Source: Sphingomonas trueperi
Lineage (GTDB): Bacteria > Pseudomonadota > Alphaproteobacteria > Sphingomonadales > Sphingomonadaceae
Direction of reading: 5' to 3'
DNA length: 64,000 nt
Assembly (NCBI RefSeq): GCF_011927635.1
Contig: NZ_JAATJB010000005.1
Span: 248,001 to 312,000 of the forward strand
Below, one piece after another: positions 31,124-40,206 of the stretch. Positions within the stretch are counted from its first letter, which is position 1; each line of letters opens with the position of its first letter. The notes beneath the pieces were generated by a model. That model was not told the DNA's origin. It searched no databases and worked only from the letters and a program-made list of their open reading frames with translations. The translations under genes were made by a program, and so were the position numbers.

Positions 31124-32179
31124 ATGCATTTCCTCGATCAAGCCAAGATTTTCGTCCGCTCGGGTGCCGGTGGGCCCGGTGCCGTGAGCTTCCGTCGCGA
31201 AAAGTTCATCGAATATGGTGGCCCCGACGGCGGCAACGGCGGCAAGGGCGGCGACATCATCTTCGAGGCGATCGCCGGCCTCAACACGCTGATCGACTTC
31301 CGCTACACCCAGCACTTCCGTGCCCCGCGCGGGAGCGGCGGCTCGGGCTCGAACCGCACCGGTGCAGGCGGCGAAGACCTGGTTATCAAGGTGCCGATCG
31401 GCACCCAGATCCTCGCCGACGACGACGAGCGCACGCTGCTGGCCGACCTCACCAAGGAAGGCCAGCGCATCGTCTTCCTGCGGGGCGGCGACGGCGGGCG
31501 CGGCAATGCAACCTACAAGACCTCGACGAACCGCGCGCCCCGCCAGCACGGCACCGGCTGGCCGAGCGAAGAGGCCTGGGTTTGGCTGCGGCTCAAGCTG
31601 CTCGCCGATGCGGGGCTGGTGGGCTTGCCCAATGCCGGCAAGTCGACCTTCATCAACGCGGTGACCAACGCGCAGGCCAAGGTGGGCGAATATGCCTTCA
31701 CCACCACGCGGCCCCAGCTGGGCGTGGTGCGCCACAAGCAGCGCGAATTCGTGATCGCCGACATTCCCGGCCTGATCGAAGGCGCGGCGGACGGTGCCGG
31801 CATCGGCGACCGCTTCCTCGGCCATATCGAGCGCTGCCGCGTGCTGCTCCACCTGATCGACGCCAATGATGAGGACGTGGCGACCAGCTACCGGATCGTT
31901 CGCGACGAGCTGGAGGCGTATGGCGCAGGCTTGTCCGAAAAGCCTGTCGTGATCGCGCTCAACAAGATCGACACGCTCGACGACGAACTGATCGCCGCGC
32001 TCTCCGCCGAGCTGGAAGAGGCGAGCGGCGCGCAAGTCATTCCGCTGTCCGGCGCCGCCGGCACCGGGGTCGACTGGGTACTCGACCAGTTGCTCGAAGT
32101 GATCGGCCCGAACGAGAACCGGGCGGCCGACGAAAGCTTCGAAGATGGTGAAGAACCGGTTCAATGGTCGCCGGTCTGA
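31124..32179 (+). CDS. obgE: Obg GTPase
   Basis: 351 aa from ATG 31124. The glycine-rich Obg fold (EYGGPDGGNGGKGGD and later GGDGGRGN, about 1-160) precedes the G domain: GLPNAGKST (P-loop), DIPGLIEGAADGAGIG (G3) and NKIDTLD (G4). It acts in large-subunit assembly and growth control. The start has no strong ribosome site. It opens a rightward run that continues through proB to spt. Confidence 0.96.
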   Translation: MHFLDQAKIFVRSGAGGPGAVSFRREKFIEYGGPDGGNGGKGGDIIFEAIAGLNTLIDFRYTQHFRAPRGSGGSGSNRTGAGGEDLVIKVPIGTQILADDDERTLLADLTKEGQRIVFLRGGDGGRGNATYKTSTNRAPRQHGTGWPSEEAWVWLRLKLLADAGLVGLPNAGKSTFINAVTNAQAKVGEYAFTTTRPQLGVVRHKQREFVIADIPGLIEGAADGAGIGDRFLGHIERCRVLLHLIDANDEDVATSYRIVRDELEAYGAGLSEKPVVIALNKIDTLDDELIAALSAELEEASGAQVIPLSGAAGTGVDWVLDQLLEVIGPNENRAADESFEDGEEPVQWSPV

Positions 32180-32230
32180 CGCATTTCTAGGGCAACGCTT
32201 CCCGCCTGATTCCTTTTGGGAGAGATGCGG

Positions 32231-32971
32231 ATGGGTGTGTTCGGCTGGTTGCGCGGGTTGTTTGGTGCGAAGCCGCAGGCGGTTAGCAGGCCCGAGCCAC
32301 ACCGAATCGCCAGCGTTGCCGAACGTTCGGCCGAAGCGCGGGGGCTGTTCTGGTCGGCACTGGGGCCGGCGAGCGACCGCATCCTCTCGTCCGCGCCCGC
32401 AGGCTCGCTCTGGCCGGGCGGGCACGAGGCATACCGGCTGATCCACCGCGGCAGCGCGATCCTGCTCGCAACCGATGGCCTCTCGGATCCGTTCGACGAT
32501 AGCGCCACCGCGAACGGTTTCGAGATCGAGCTGTTCGTCGAGGGCCCGGGCGAGGGCGCGCCGGCGCAGGTGGCGGGCGATGGCTGGATGCTGGAGGTGC
32601 TGCGCCGGGTCGCCGCGATCGTCGCCGAGGAGCAGGGCATCCTCCGCCCGCTCGAACGCCATGGCCCGATCCCGCTCGAACTCACCAACGTTTCCAGCTC
32701 GGCGGCGATCGCCGCGCGGCTGCCGGCGCATTTCCTCACTGCCGACGACGTGCTGGGCGTGATGATCGGCGGCCCGGAGCCCGATTTCGACACGCAGATC
32801 GAGGACATGCCGCTGTCTCCCGTCCGCGCGGTGCCGGTGGTGCTGCTCACCGCCGCCGAGTTGGGCGAGATCCGCGCGGGCGACAGTGATACCCGCGACG
32901 CGGTGATCGCGCGCCTCAAGGCGACCGGCGTCGGCCATTGCAGCGACCTCCAGCGCGAATCGATCGTGTGA
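32231..32971 (+). CDS. SUFU-like domain protein
   Basis: 246 aa from ATG 32231 (GGGAGAG 6 bases upstream). The middle part (LLATDGLSDPF, GFEIELFVEGPGEG, then DVLGVMIGGPEPDFD) resembles the suppressor-of-fused (SUFU) domain found in bacteria, where its role is unknown. No membrane span or catalytic motif. It sits between obgE and proB in the same direction. Assignment is from pattern only. Confidence 0.6.
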   Translation: MGVFGWLRGLFGAKPQAVSRPEPHRIASVAERSAEARGLFWSALGPASDRILSSAPAGSLWPGGHEAYRLIHRGSAILLATDGLSDPFDDSATANGFEIELFVEGPGEGAPAQVAGDGWMLEVLRRVAAIVAEEQGILRPLERHGPIPLELTNVSSSAAIAARLPAHFLTADDVLGVMIGGPEPDFDTQIEDMPLSPVRAVPVVLLTAAELGEIRAGDSDTRDAVIARLKATGVGHCSDLQRESIV

Positions 32972-33013
32972 CCCGCTTGGCAGATGCCGAACCGCACCGC
33001 TAAGAGCGCGGGC

Positions 33014-34159
33014 ATGTCCGCGCTCGCACGCCCTGCCGACGCCATCGGCTTCAGCCCTTCGACCTGCGGCCGGCTGGTCGTGAAGGTGGGCTCCTCGCTG
33101 CTCGTCGATCGCGAGGGGCAGATCCGCCGCGACTGGCTGGCGGCACTCACCGCGGATCTCGGCGCGCGGGCCCGTGAGGGGCAGCAGCTCGTCATCGTCT
33201 CCTCGGGTGCGATCGCACTCGGCGCGCGCCGGCTCAAGCTGCCCAAGGGCGGCCGCGCGAGCCTGGAGGATGCGCAGGCGGCTGCGGCGACCGGCCAGAT
33301 CGCGCTCTCCAGCATCTGGGCCGAGCTGCTCCACGACCAGGGCATCACCGCCGCGCAGATGCTGGTGACGCTCGACGATCTGGAAGACCGCCGCCGCTAC
33401 CTCAACGTCTCGGCGACGCTCGACCGGCTGCTGCGCCTCGGCGTGGTGCCGGTGATCAACGAGAATGATTCGGTCGCGACCGAGGAAATCCGTTTCGGCG
33501 ACAACGACCGGCTCGCTGCCCGCGTTGCGAGCGCCGCCAATGCCGAGGGCGTGGTGCTGCTGTCGGACGTCGACGGGCTCTATACCGCCAACCCCAATAC
33601 CAACCCCGATGCGCAGCTGATCGCGCTGGTCGACGTGATCGACGAGCGGATCGAGGCGATGGCCGATCGCGGCTCGGCCTCGGGCATGGGATCGGGCGGC
33701 ATGGTGTCGAAGATCGAGGCGGCGCGGATTGCCACGAGCGCCGGCGCGCACCTCGCCATCGCCGATGGGCGGGTGGAGCATCCGCTGGCGCGGCTCGCGA
33801 CGTCGCGGCGCGGCACGCTGTTCCTCGGCCAGAAGGGCGCGGCGGCGCGCAAGGCGTGGCTGCGCGGCGGACTCACCGCCAAGGGTGCGATCCATATCGA
33901 CGAGGGCGCGGCGCAGGCACTGAAGGAAGGCCGCAGCCTGCTCTCGGCCGGGGCGACCCGCGTCGAGGGCCGCTTCGCACGCGGCGATCTCGTTGTTGTG
34001 GTGGGGCCGGACGGCAAGCATCTCGCGCGCGGGCTCGCCGAATATGGCCATGTCGATGCCTCGCGCATCGTCGGGCGGCGCAGCGAGGAGCTGGTCGGGA
34101 TCCTCGGCTATGCCCCCCGCGCCGCTTTGGTCCACCGCAGCCACATGGCACTGCTGTGA
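33014..34159 (+). CDS. proB: Glutamate 5-kinase
   Basis: 381 aa from ATG 33014 (an ATG 30 bases upstream is also possible). The amino acid kinase domain shows VVKVGSSLL, IVSSGAIALG, PVINENDSVA and GSGGMVSKIEAA; a C-terminal PUA domain begins near residue 280 (GAIHIDEGAAQAL, FARGDLVVVVG). First step of proline synthesis: phosphorylation of glutamate. The stop overlaps the GTG start of the reductase gene (GTGA), so a housekeeping gene is coupled to the sphingolipid block. proA is not in the window. Confidence 0.96.
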   Translation: MSALARPADAIGFSPSTCGRLVVKVGSSLLVDREGQIRRDWLAALTADLGARAREGQQLVIVSSGAIALGARRLKLPKGGRASLEDAQAAAATGQIALSSIWAELLHDQGITAAQMLVTLDDLEDRRRYLNVSATLDRLLRLGVVPVINENDSVATEEIRFGDNDRLAARVASAANAEGVVLLSDVDGLYTANPNTNPDAQLIALVDVIDERIEAMADRGSASGMGSGGMVSKIEAARIATSAGAHLAIADGRVEHPLARLATSRRGTLFLGQKGAAARKAWLRGGLTAKGAIHIDEGAAQALKEGRSLLSAGATRVEGRFARGDLVVVVGPDGKHLARGLAEYGHVDASRIVGRRSEELVGILGYAPRAALVHRSHMALL

Positions 34160-35061
34160 GCGTGTTCGCGGTCACCGGCGGCACCGGCTTCGTCGGATCG
34201 CGGCTGATCGAGCTTGCGCTGAAGGCGGGGCACCAGGTCCGCGCACTCACCCGCCGTGACCAGCCGGCACGCGACGGCGTCACCTGGGTCCGCGGCGATC
34301 TCGATGCGACCGCGGCGCTGACGGAACTCTGCACCGGGGCAGATGCGGTCATCCATGTCGCCGGCGTGGTCAACGCGCCCGACCGCGAGGGCTTCGCGCA
34401 CGGCAACATCACCGGCACCGCCAACATGCTCGCCGCGACCAAGCAGGCAGGTGTGCGCCGCTACGTCCATGTCTCCTCGCTCGCCAGCCGCGAGCCGGGG
34501 CTTTCCGGCTATGGCTGGTCCAAGGGCGAGGCGGACAAGCTGGTCCGCGATTCCGGGCTCGACTGGACCATCGTCCGCCCGCCGGCGATCTATGGTCCGG
34601 GCGACCTGGAGATGCTGGAGCTGTTCCGCGTCGCCCGCTTCGGGCTGGCGCTGCTGCCGCCGGGCGGCCGGATCTCGGTGATCGAAGTCGGCGACCTCGG
34701 CCGGCTGCTGCTGGCGCTCGCCGCAGCCGATCGCTTCCCCGGCGAGATCGACCCCGATGACGGCCGGGCAGGGGGGTGGACCCATCCCGAATTCGCCCAT
34801 GCCATCGGCCGGGCGGTGGGACGGCGGGTGCTCGCGCTGTCGCTGCCCAAGGCGGTGCTGATGCTCGGCGCGCGCGTCGACCGGCTGCTGCGCGGCAAGC
34901 GCGCCAAGCTCACCCCCGATCGCGTGTCGTACTTCTGCCATCCCGACTGGGTGGCCGATCCCGCGCACCGTGCGCCAGCCAACCTCTGGACGCCGCAGGT
35001 GGAGACCGAGACGGGCCTTCAGGAGACCGCACGCTGGTACCGCACCAAGGGGCTGCTCTGA
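34156..35061 (+). CDS. NAD(P)-dependent epimerase/reductase, CerR-like
   Basis: 301 aa, extended SDR. Rossmann motif TGGTGFVGS (about 7-15), HVAGVVNAPD, and YGWSKGEAD (the Tyr-x-x-x-Lys pair, about 115-123). In Caulobacter an NAD-dependent epimerase-type protein (CerR) next to spt reduces the keto group of the ceramide precursor. The position here, three genes before spt in one direction, supports the same role. It begins within the proB stop (GTGA). Other sugar- or quinone-reducing roles cannot be ruled out. Confidence 0.72.
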   Translation: MSVFAVTGGTGFVGSRLIELALKAGHQVRALTRRDQPARDGVTWVRGDLDATAALTELCTGADAVIHVAGVVNAPDREGFAHGNITGTANMLAATKQAGVRRYVHVSSLASREPGLSGYGWSKGEADKLVRDSGLDWTIVRPPAIYGPGDLEMLELFRVARFGLALLPPGGRISVIEVGDLGRLLLALAAADRFPGEIDPDDGRAGGWTHPEFAHAIGRAVGRRVLALSLPKAVLMLGARVDRLLRGKRAKLTPDRVSYFCHPDWVADPAHRAPANLWTPQVETETGLQETARWYRTKGLL

Positions 35062-35096
35062 GCCCGGACGCCGCTTAACCATTCTATAAAGGGTGC

Positions 35097-36647
35097 ATGT
35101 GGAACGCCCCGATCAAGCTCATCCTTTGGGACCTCGACGACACGCTGTGGCGGGGCACGCTCGCCGATGGCGACGCGGTCGCGCTGTTCGACCAGCGCGC
35201 CGAGATGGTCCGCGCCTTCAACGCGCGCGGCGTGGTCTCCTCGATCTGCTCGAAGAACGACTTCGACGCGGCGAAGGCCCGCCTGGAGGCGTTCGGGCTC
35301 TGGGACGAATTCGTCTTCCCCCACATCGCCTTCACCCCCAAGGCCGAGGCGATCCGCGGCATCATCGCCGACATGCAGCTGCGCGCGGCCAACACCCTCT
35401 TCATCGACGATAACCCGCACAATCTCGCCGAAGTGCGCCACGCCCTCCCCGAGATCCAGACGCTCGACGCCACTGCCGCCGATGCCGACGAGCAGCTCGC
35501 CGGCCTGCTCGCGATCCAGACCGGCACCCGCAGCCGCGTCGCCGAGTACCGGATCCTCGAAGCCAAGAAGCGCGACCGCGGCGCGGTGGAAGGCCAGTCC
35601 AACGAGGCGTTCCTGCGCGCCTCGGGCCTCTGCGCCTGCGCGCCGTTCATCATGGACAACCTCGAGTTCGTGCCGCGCATCGCCGAGCTGATCAACCGCG
35701 CCAACCAGCTCAACTACACCCAGTCGCGCGTCGACGCCGCCCAGCTCGAGCGCGACATCATCAACGTCACCCGCCACGACAGCTGGTCGATCTTCGCCTG
35801 GGACAAATATGGCCGCTACGGGCTGGTCGGCTTCGTCATGTACGACCGCGTCGAGCAAAAGCTGGTCCACTTCACCTTCTCGTGCCGCGCGATGCACATG
35901 GGGCTGGAGGCATATGCGCTGGGCAAGATCCGGGGGAACTGGCCCGATGCCGATTTCAGCGCGCTCGACGGCCGCTTCAGCCGGGTGTCTCCGGACTGGA
36001 TCGAGGACCATGGCTTTGACGAGCCCGACGTTCGGGCCGCGATCCGCGCCGAGCGCAGTGGCCAGCTAGCGGGCGAGGCGGGAATCCGCATCATGTTCGA
36101 CTGCCAGTCCGGCGGCATCGCGCATTACAGCCAATATCGTCCGGCGATCGACTTCGACAACAATCCCCGCCTTTTCGCGCTGCGGATGATGGACGACGAC
36201 AGCTACAAGGCGCAGCACTTCCCGCCCTTCCTCGTCTATGGCGCGACCGTCGACTATCTCGACGTGCGCTGGCCGGGGAAATGGCACCTGCTGGAACGCG
36301 GCGTCTACCAGAAGTGTGTGCTGCGGCTGTGTATCCACCTGATCGAGAACGACCTTCGCATGCTGGTGGTGCTGCCGCCCGAGGACGCGCCGATCGAGAA
36401 GTATCGGCTGGGCCTCAACCATTCGCCCGAGCGCGCGCGAATCTTCAACGCGATCTGGCGGCAGATGGCGCGCGAGAATCCCGGCCGCATCTTCCTGCTG
36501 GAAGTGGCCGACCTGCTCGACAGCTATGAGGAGATGGCAGACGTCACCCATTTCCACCCCAGTCTGCTCCAGAAGATCGCCGCGCAGATGGACCTGTGGG
36601 TGTACGGCGTGCTCACCGCGGGCAGCGGGGATGCGGCGGCGGCCTGA
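35097..36647 (+). CDS. HAD-IIIC (FkbH-like) protein with long C-terminal domain
   Basis: 516 aa. Residues 1-130 are a HAD-IIIC domain: LILWDLDDTLWRG (nucleophile D12 and acid D14), SICSKND, FIDDNPHNLAEV. A middle part (about 150-310) resembles the GNAT-like half of FkbH proteins. The last about 190 residues, ending EEMADVTHFHPSLLQKIA, contain a D-x-x-H that resembles block V of SGNH hydrolases, though no clear GDS block I is seen (FDCQSG is the nearest). FkbH relatives load acyl groups such as glyceryl onto carrier proteins. It stands 36 bases after the reductase and 83 before the ACP and serine palmitoyltransferase genes, so it likely acts on that ACP. Role unknown. Confidence 0.8.
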   Translation: MWNAPIKLILWDLDDTLWRGTLADGDAVALFDQRAEMVRAFNARGVVSSICSKNDFDAAKARLEAFGLWDEFVFPHIAFTPKAEAIRGIIADMQLRAANTLFIDDNPHNLAEVRHALPEIQTLDATAADADEQLAGLLAIQTGTRSRVAEYRILEAKKRDRGAVEGQSNEAFLRASGLCACAPFIMDNLEFVPRIAELINRANQLNYTQSRVDAAQLERDIINVTRHDSWSIFAWDKYGRYGLVGFVMYDRVEQKLVHFTFSCRAMHMGLEAYALGKIRGNWPDADFSALDGRFSRVSPDWIEDHGFDEPDVRAAIRAERSGQLAGEAGIRIMFDCQSGGIAHYSQYRPAIDFDNNPRLFALRMMDDDSYKAQHFPPFLVYGATVDYLDVRWPGKWHLLERGVYQKCVLRLCIHLIENDLRMLVVLPPEDAPIEKYRLGLNHSPERARIFNAIWRQMARENPGRIFLLEVADLLDSYEEMADVTHFHPSLLQKIAAQMDLWVYGVLTAGSGDAAAA

Positions 36648-36730
36648 CCTTTCGGGCACTGCCCCGCCACGGGCCCGGTTTCGCCGCATTCGCTTGGCAC
36701 CTGCGGCCGATCACACTAAGGACCGGCCGC

Positions 36731-36973
36731 ATGACTGACCGTGCAGAAATCTTCGACATCGTCGCCGCGCAGATCGAACCCTTCAACAAGAAGGGAGTCG
36801 CGCTCACCGAAACTACCACCTTCGCGGGCGATCTCGAATGGGACAGCCTGACGGTGATGGATTTCGTCGCCGCGATCGAGGACGAGTTCGACATCGTCAT
36901 CACCATGAACATGCAGGCCGAGATCGAGAATGTCGGCCAGCTGGTCGACGCCGTGCAGAAGCTCAAGGGCTGA
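36731..36973 (+). CDS. acpR: Acyl carrier protein dedicated to sphingolipid synthesis
   Basis: 80 aa, acidic. The phosphopantetheine site is S39 in EWDSLTVMDF; the helix II acidic patch (EDEFDIVI) follows. In Caulobacter an ACP (AcpR) next to spt is used for ceramide synthesis; the same pairing is seen here, with spt starting 5 bases later. It differs from housekeeping AcpP (longer loop, FNKKGVALTE). It probably presents the acyl chain to serine palmitoyltransferase or to the N-acyl step. Confidence 0.88.
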   Translation: MTDRAEIFDIVAAQIEPFNKKGVALTETTTFAGDLEWDSLTVMDFVAAIEDEFDIVITMNMQAEIENVGQLVDAVQKLKG

Positions 36974-36978
36974 ACCGC

Positions 36979-38181
36979 ATGACCGACCTGATGAGCAAGT
37001 TCGACGGCCTGATCGCCGAGCGGCAGGCGCTGCTCGACAGCGGCGTGATCGACCCGTTCGCGATCGTGATGGAGCAGGTGAAGTCGCCGACTGAAGCGGT
37101 GATCAAGGGCCGGGACACGATCCTGCTCGGCACCTACAACTATATGGGCATGACGTTCGATCCGGACGTGATCAAGGCCGGCAAGGACGCGCTCGACCAG
37201 TTCGGCTCGGGTACCAACGGCAGCCGCATGCTCAACGGCACCTTCCGCGACCATATGGACGTCGAGCAGGCGCTGCGCGACTTCTACGGCGTGTCGGGCG
37301 CGATCGTGTTCTCGACCGGCTACATGGCCAATCTGGGCATGATCTCGACGCTGGCGGGCAAGGGCGAGTACATCGTCCTCGACGCCGACAGCCACGCCTC
37401 GATCTATGACGGCTGCAAGCAGGGCAATGCCGAGATCGTCCGCTTCCGCCACAACGACGTGACGGACCTGGACAAGCGCCTCGGCCGCCTGCCTGCCGAA
37501 GCCGGCAAGCTGGTGGTGCTGGAAGGCGTCTATTCGATGCTCGGCGACATCGCGCCGCTCAAGGAAATGGTCGCCGTCGCCAAGAAGCACGGCGCGATGG
37601 TGCTGGTCGACGAAGCGCATTCGATGGGCTTTTTCGGCCCCAACGGCCGCGGCGTCTACGAGGATCAGGGGCTGGAAGCGGACGTCGATTTCGTCGTCGG
37701 CACCTTCTCCAAGTCGGTTGGCACCGTCGGCGGCTTCTGCATCTCGAACCACCCCAAGTTCGAGGCGATCCGCCTGGCCTGCCGCCCGTACATCTTCACC
37801 GCCTCGCTGCCGCCCAGCGTGGTGGCGACCGCGGCGACCTCGATCCGCAAGCTCGCGACGGCGCACGAGAAGCGCGCCAGGCTGTGGGAGAATGCCCGCA
37901 CGCTGCACGGCGGCCTGAAGGCGATGGGCTTCAAGCTCGGCACCGAGACGCCCGAAAGCGCCATCATCGCGGTGATCCTGGAGGACCAGGAGCAGGCGGT
38001 GGTGATGTGGCAGGCGCTCCTCGAAAACGGCCTGTACGTCAACATGGCGCGCCCGCCGGCGACCCCGGCCGGCACCTTCCTGCTGCGCTGCTCGCTCTGC
38101 GCCGAGCATCGCCCCGAGCAGATCGAGCGCGTGCTGGGCATGTTCCGCGCGGCGGGGCAGGCCGTGGGGGTCATCGCCTAA
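36979..38181 (+). CDS. spt: Serine palmitoyltransferase
   Basis: 400 aa PLP enzyme of the alpha-oxoamine synthase family. Marks: ADSHASIYDG with the stacking His (H139), DEAHSMG (211-217), and the PLP lysine K245 in GTFSKSVGTVGG. The sequence is very close to the well-studied soluble Sphingomonas paucimobilis enzyme, including the C-terminal RPPATPAGTFLLRCS. It condenses serine with palmitoyl thioester to 3-ketosphinganine, the first step of sphingolipid synthesis. The N-terminus is about 20 residues shorter than the paucimobilis protein. Adjacent ACP 5 bases upstream. Confidence 0.97.
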   Translation: MTDLMSKFDGLIAERQALLDSGVIDPFAIVMEQVKSPTEAVIKGRDTILLGTYNYMGMTFDPDVIKAGKDALDQFGSGTNGSRMLNGTFRDHMDVEQALRDFYGVSGAIVFSTGYMANLGMISTLAGKGEYIVLDADSHASIYDGCKQGNAEIVRFRHNDVTDLDKRLGRLPAEAGKLVVLEGVYSMLGDIAPLKEMVAVAKKHGAMVLVDEAHSMGFFGPNGRGVYEDQGLEADVDFVVGTFSKSVGTVGGFCISNHPKFEAIRLACRPYIFTASLPPSVVATAATSIRKLATAHEKRARLWENARTLHGGLKAMGFKLGTETPESAIIAVILEDQEQAVVMWQALLENGLYVNMARPPATPAGTFLLRCSLCAEHRPEQIERVLGMFRAAGQAVGVIA

Positions 38182-38225
38182 CCGGCCTTTTCACTTTCGT
38201 CCCAAGCGCCTAGAGTCGGGGCCGG

Positions 38226-40190
38226 ATGAGCGAAGCGATCCCGTCTCTGGAGCGTTCGGTTCACGCGAAGAACTGGCGCCTGGTGCTGCTGGCGGCGCTG
38301 GCAGTGGCCGGCGTGCTCGTGCTCGGCGCGCTGATCCTGATCCAGCAGCGCACCGATCTCGAGCGGGACCGGGCGATCGCGCTCCAGCAGCACAGCTTCG
38401 AAGTGATTCTGCGCGCCAACCAGCTCTCCGGCGGCATCGCCTCGGCGGAGGCGGCGCTGGGCCGCTATGTGGTGAGCGCCGATCGCAATCTCGGCCAGCA
38501 ATATAGCGATCAATGGGGCAAGGCCGGCGAGCAGCTCCAGCGGCTGCGCCAGCTGACCGGCGACAACCCGACGCTGTTCGCCGAGGTCCGCCAGCTGCAG
38601 CGCGCCTTCGCCGAGCGTGGCAAGGAACTCGACGCGACTGCGCTCTACACCACCTACAAGCGCAACAGCGACGCGTTCGGCGCCTATTATCAGGTCCGCG
38701 AGAGCGCGGCGCGCAAGCAGGTCGAAGCGATCCTCGACGATATCGTCGAGCAGGAACGACGGCTGCTGCGCGACCGCACCCGCGCGGCGGCGCAGCTGAT
38801 CGAGAACAGCAGCTATGCCTCGCGCGTGCTCAGCGGCTTCGGCCTGGTGATTGCCCTGGGCGCCGTCATCTTTGGGTGGCTCGCGATCGAGGCGCAGGGC
38901 GATCGTGCGCTCGCCGATGCCGACGCCGCCTGGGAGCGCGAGCGGACGGGGCAACTGCGCGAAGCCGTTGCCGCCGCCACCGCCCAGCTGCGCGAGGAAG
39001 CGCGCGAGCGCGAGGTCGCCGAGGCCAAGCTGCGCCAGGCGCAGAAGATGGACGCGGTGGGTCAGCTCACCGGTGGTATCGCGCATGACTTCAACAACAT
39101 GCTGGCCGTCGTGCTGGGCGGGGTGGAACTGGCGCGCCGCCAGATCGAAAGCGATCCCCGCGAAGCCGCGCGTCATCTCGACAATGCGATGGAGGGCGCG
39201 CACCGCGCCGCCGCGCTCACCCGCCAGTTGCTCGCCTTTTCGCGCTCCGAATCGTTGGCGCCCGAGCCGGTCGATGCCGGCGCGCTGATTCGCGGGATGC
39301 GCGACCTGCTGGATCGCACGCTGGGCGACGCGATCCGGGTGGAGGCGCAGGACCGCGGCATGGGGTGGCGGATCTGGGTCGACCGCCACCAGCTCGAAAA
39401 CGCGGTGCTCAACCTGGCGGTGAACGCGCGCGACGCGATGAACGGGCGCGGCACGCTGGTGATCACCACCGGCGAATCGCGGCTGGCGGCGAACGAGGTC
39501 GGGCATTGCGCGGCGGGCGACTATGTCTCGGTCGCCGTCCGCGACGATGGCTGCGGCATGACCCCCGAGGTGCTGGAGCGCGTGTTCGAGCCCTTCTTCA
39601 CCACCAAGCCGGTGGGCAAGGGGACGGGGCTGGGGCTCAGCCAGATCTTCGGCTTCGTCCGCCAGTCGGGCGGCGGCATCGCGATCGAGACCGCGCCCGA
39701 TGCCGGCACCACGGTCACCCTGTACCTGCCGCGCTACAAGGGCGCGCTGACCGGCACCGTCACGGCGCCCGTGGTCATCGAGTCGGCGGAGGAGAAGGTG
39801 GGCGAGAGCTACGACATTCTCGTCGTGGAGGACGATCCCCGCGTGCTGGCTGCCACGCTGGCGGCGCTGCGCGAGCTGGGCCACCGGGCGGTGGGCTGCG
39901 CCGATCCGCTCCACGCGCCGACGGCGATCGCGGCGATGGCCTCGCTCGATCTGGTGATGACCGACGTGCTGATGCCCGGCCAGACCGGCCCGGAAATGAT
40001 TGCCGCGGTCGAGGCGACGTTGACCGGGGTCGCGGTGCTGTTCGTCACCGGCTTCACCGGCGAGGCGAGCGCCGAGCAGCTCCGCGACCGCCCGGTGCTC
40101 CGCAAGCCGTTCACCGTCGCGGCGCTCGCGCGCGCGGTGCGCGAGGCCGTGGCGGGCGAAGCCCAGCGAATGGGGCAGGCGGCGGAGTAG
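38226..40190 (+). CDS. Hybrid sensor histidine kinase with CHASE3-like sensor
   Basis: 654 aa. Two membrane helices (about 19-39 and 196-215) enclose a CHASE3-like helical periplasmic domain. The kinase core follows: H-box GGIAHDFNNMLAVV (about 286-299), N-box LAVNARDAM, G-boxes DDGCGM and GTGLGLSQIF. A C-terminal receiver domain has the phospho-Asp in MTDVLMPG and Lys in LRKPF. No separate response regulator or output gene is adjacent, so its target is elsewhere. It starts 45 bases after spt and could share its transcript; a link with envelope lipids is speculative. Confidence 0.92.
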   Translation: MSEAIPSLERSVHAKNWRLVLLAALAVAGVLVLGALILIQQRTDLERDRAIALQQHSFEVILRANQLSGGIASAEAALGRYVVSADRNLGQQYSDQWGKAGEQLQRLRQLTGDNPTLFAEVRQLQRAFAERGKELDATALYTTYKRNSDAFGAYYQVRESAARKQVEAILDDIVEQERRLLRDRTRAAAQLIENSSYASRVLSGFGLVIALGAVIFGWLAIEAQGDRALADADAAWERERTGQLREAVAAATAQLREEAREREVAEAKLRQAQKMDAVGQLTGGIAHDFNNMLAVVLGGVELARRQIESDPREAARHLDNAMEGAHRAAALTRQLLAFSRSESLAPEPVDAGALIRGMRDLLDRTLGDAIRVEAQDRGMGWRIWVDRHQLENAVLNLAVNARDAMNGRGTLVITTGESRLAANEVGHCAAGDYVSVAVRDDGCGMTPEVLERVFEPFFTTKPVGKGTGLGLSQIFGFVRQSGGGIAIETAPDAGTTVTLYLPRYKGALTGTVTAPVVIESAEEKVGESYDILVVEDDPRVLAATLAALRELGHRAVGCADPLHAPTAIAAMASLDLVMTDVLMPGQTGPEMIAAVEATLTGVAVLFVTGFTGEASAEQLRDRPVLRKPFTVAALARAVREAVAGEAQRMGQAAE

Positions 40191-40206
40191 GGCGCCGCGT
40201 CGCGCG

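Noticed and set aside
30929..34144. 1071-codon open frame on the - strand
   Set aside because: Antisense to obgE, the SUFU-like gene and proB, which have clear families; its composition is typical of mirror frames.
36690..36730. TTGGCACCTGCGG before the ACP gene as a sigma-54 promoter
   Set aside because: The GG-N10-GC spacing does not hold; after ten bases the sequence is CG, not GC.
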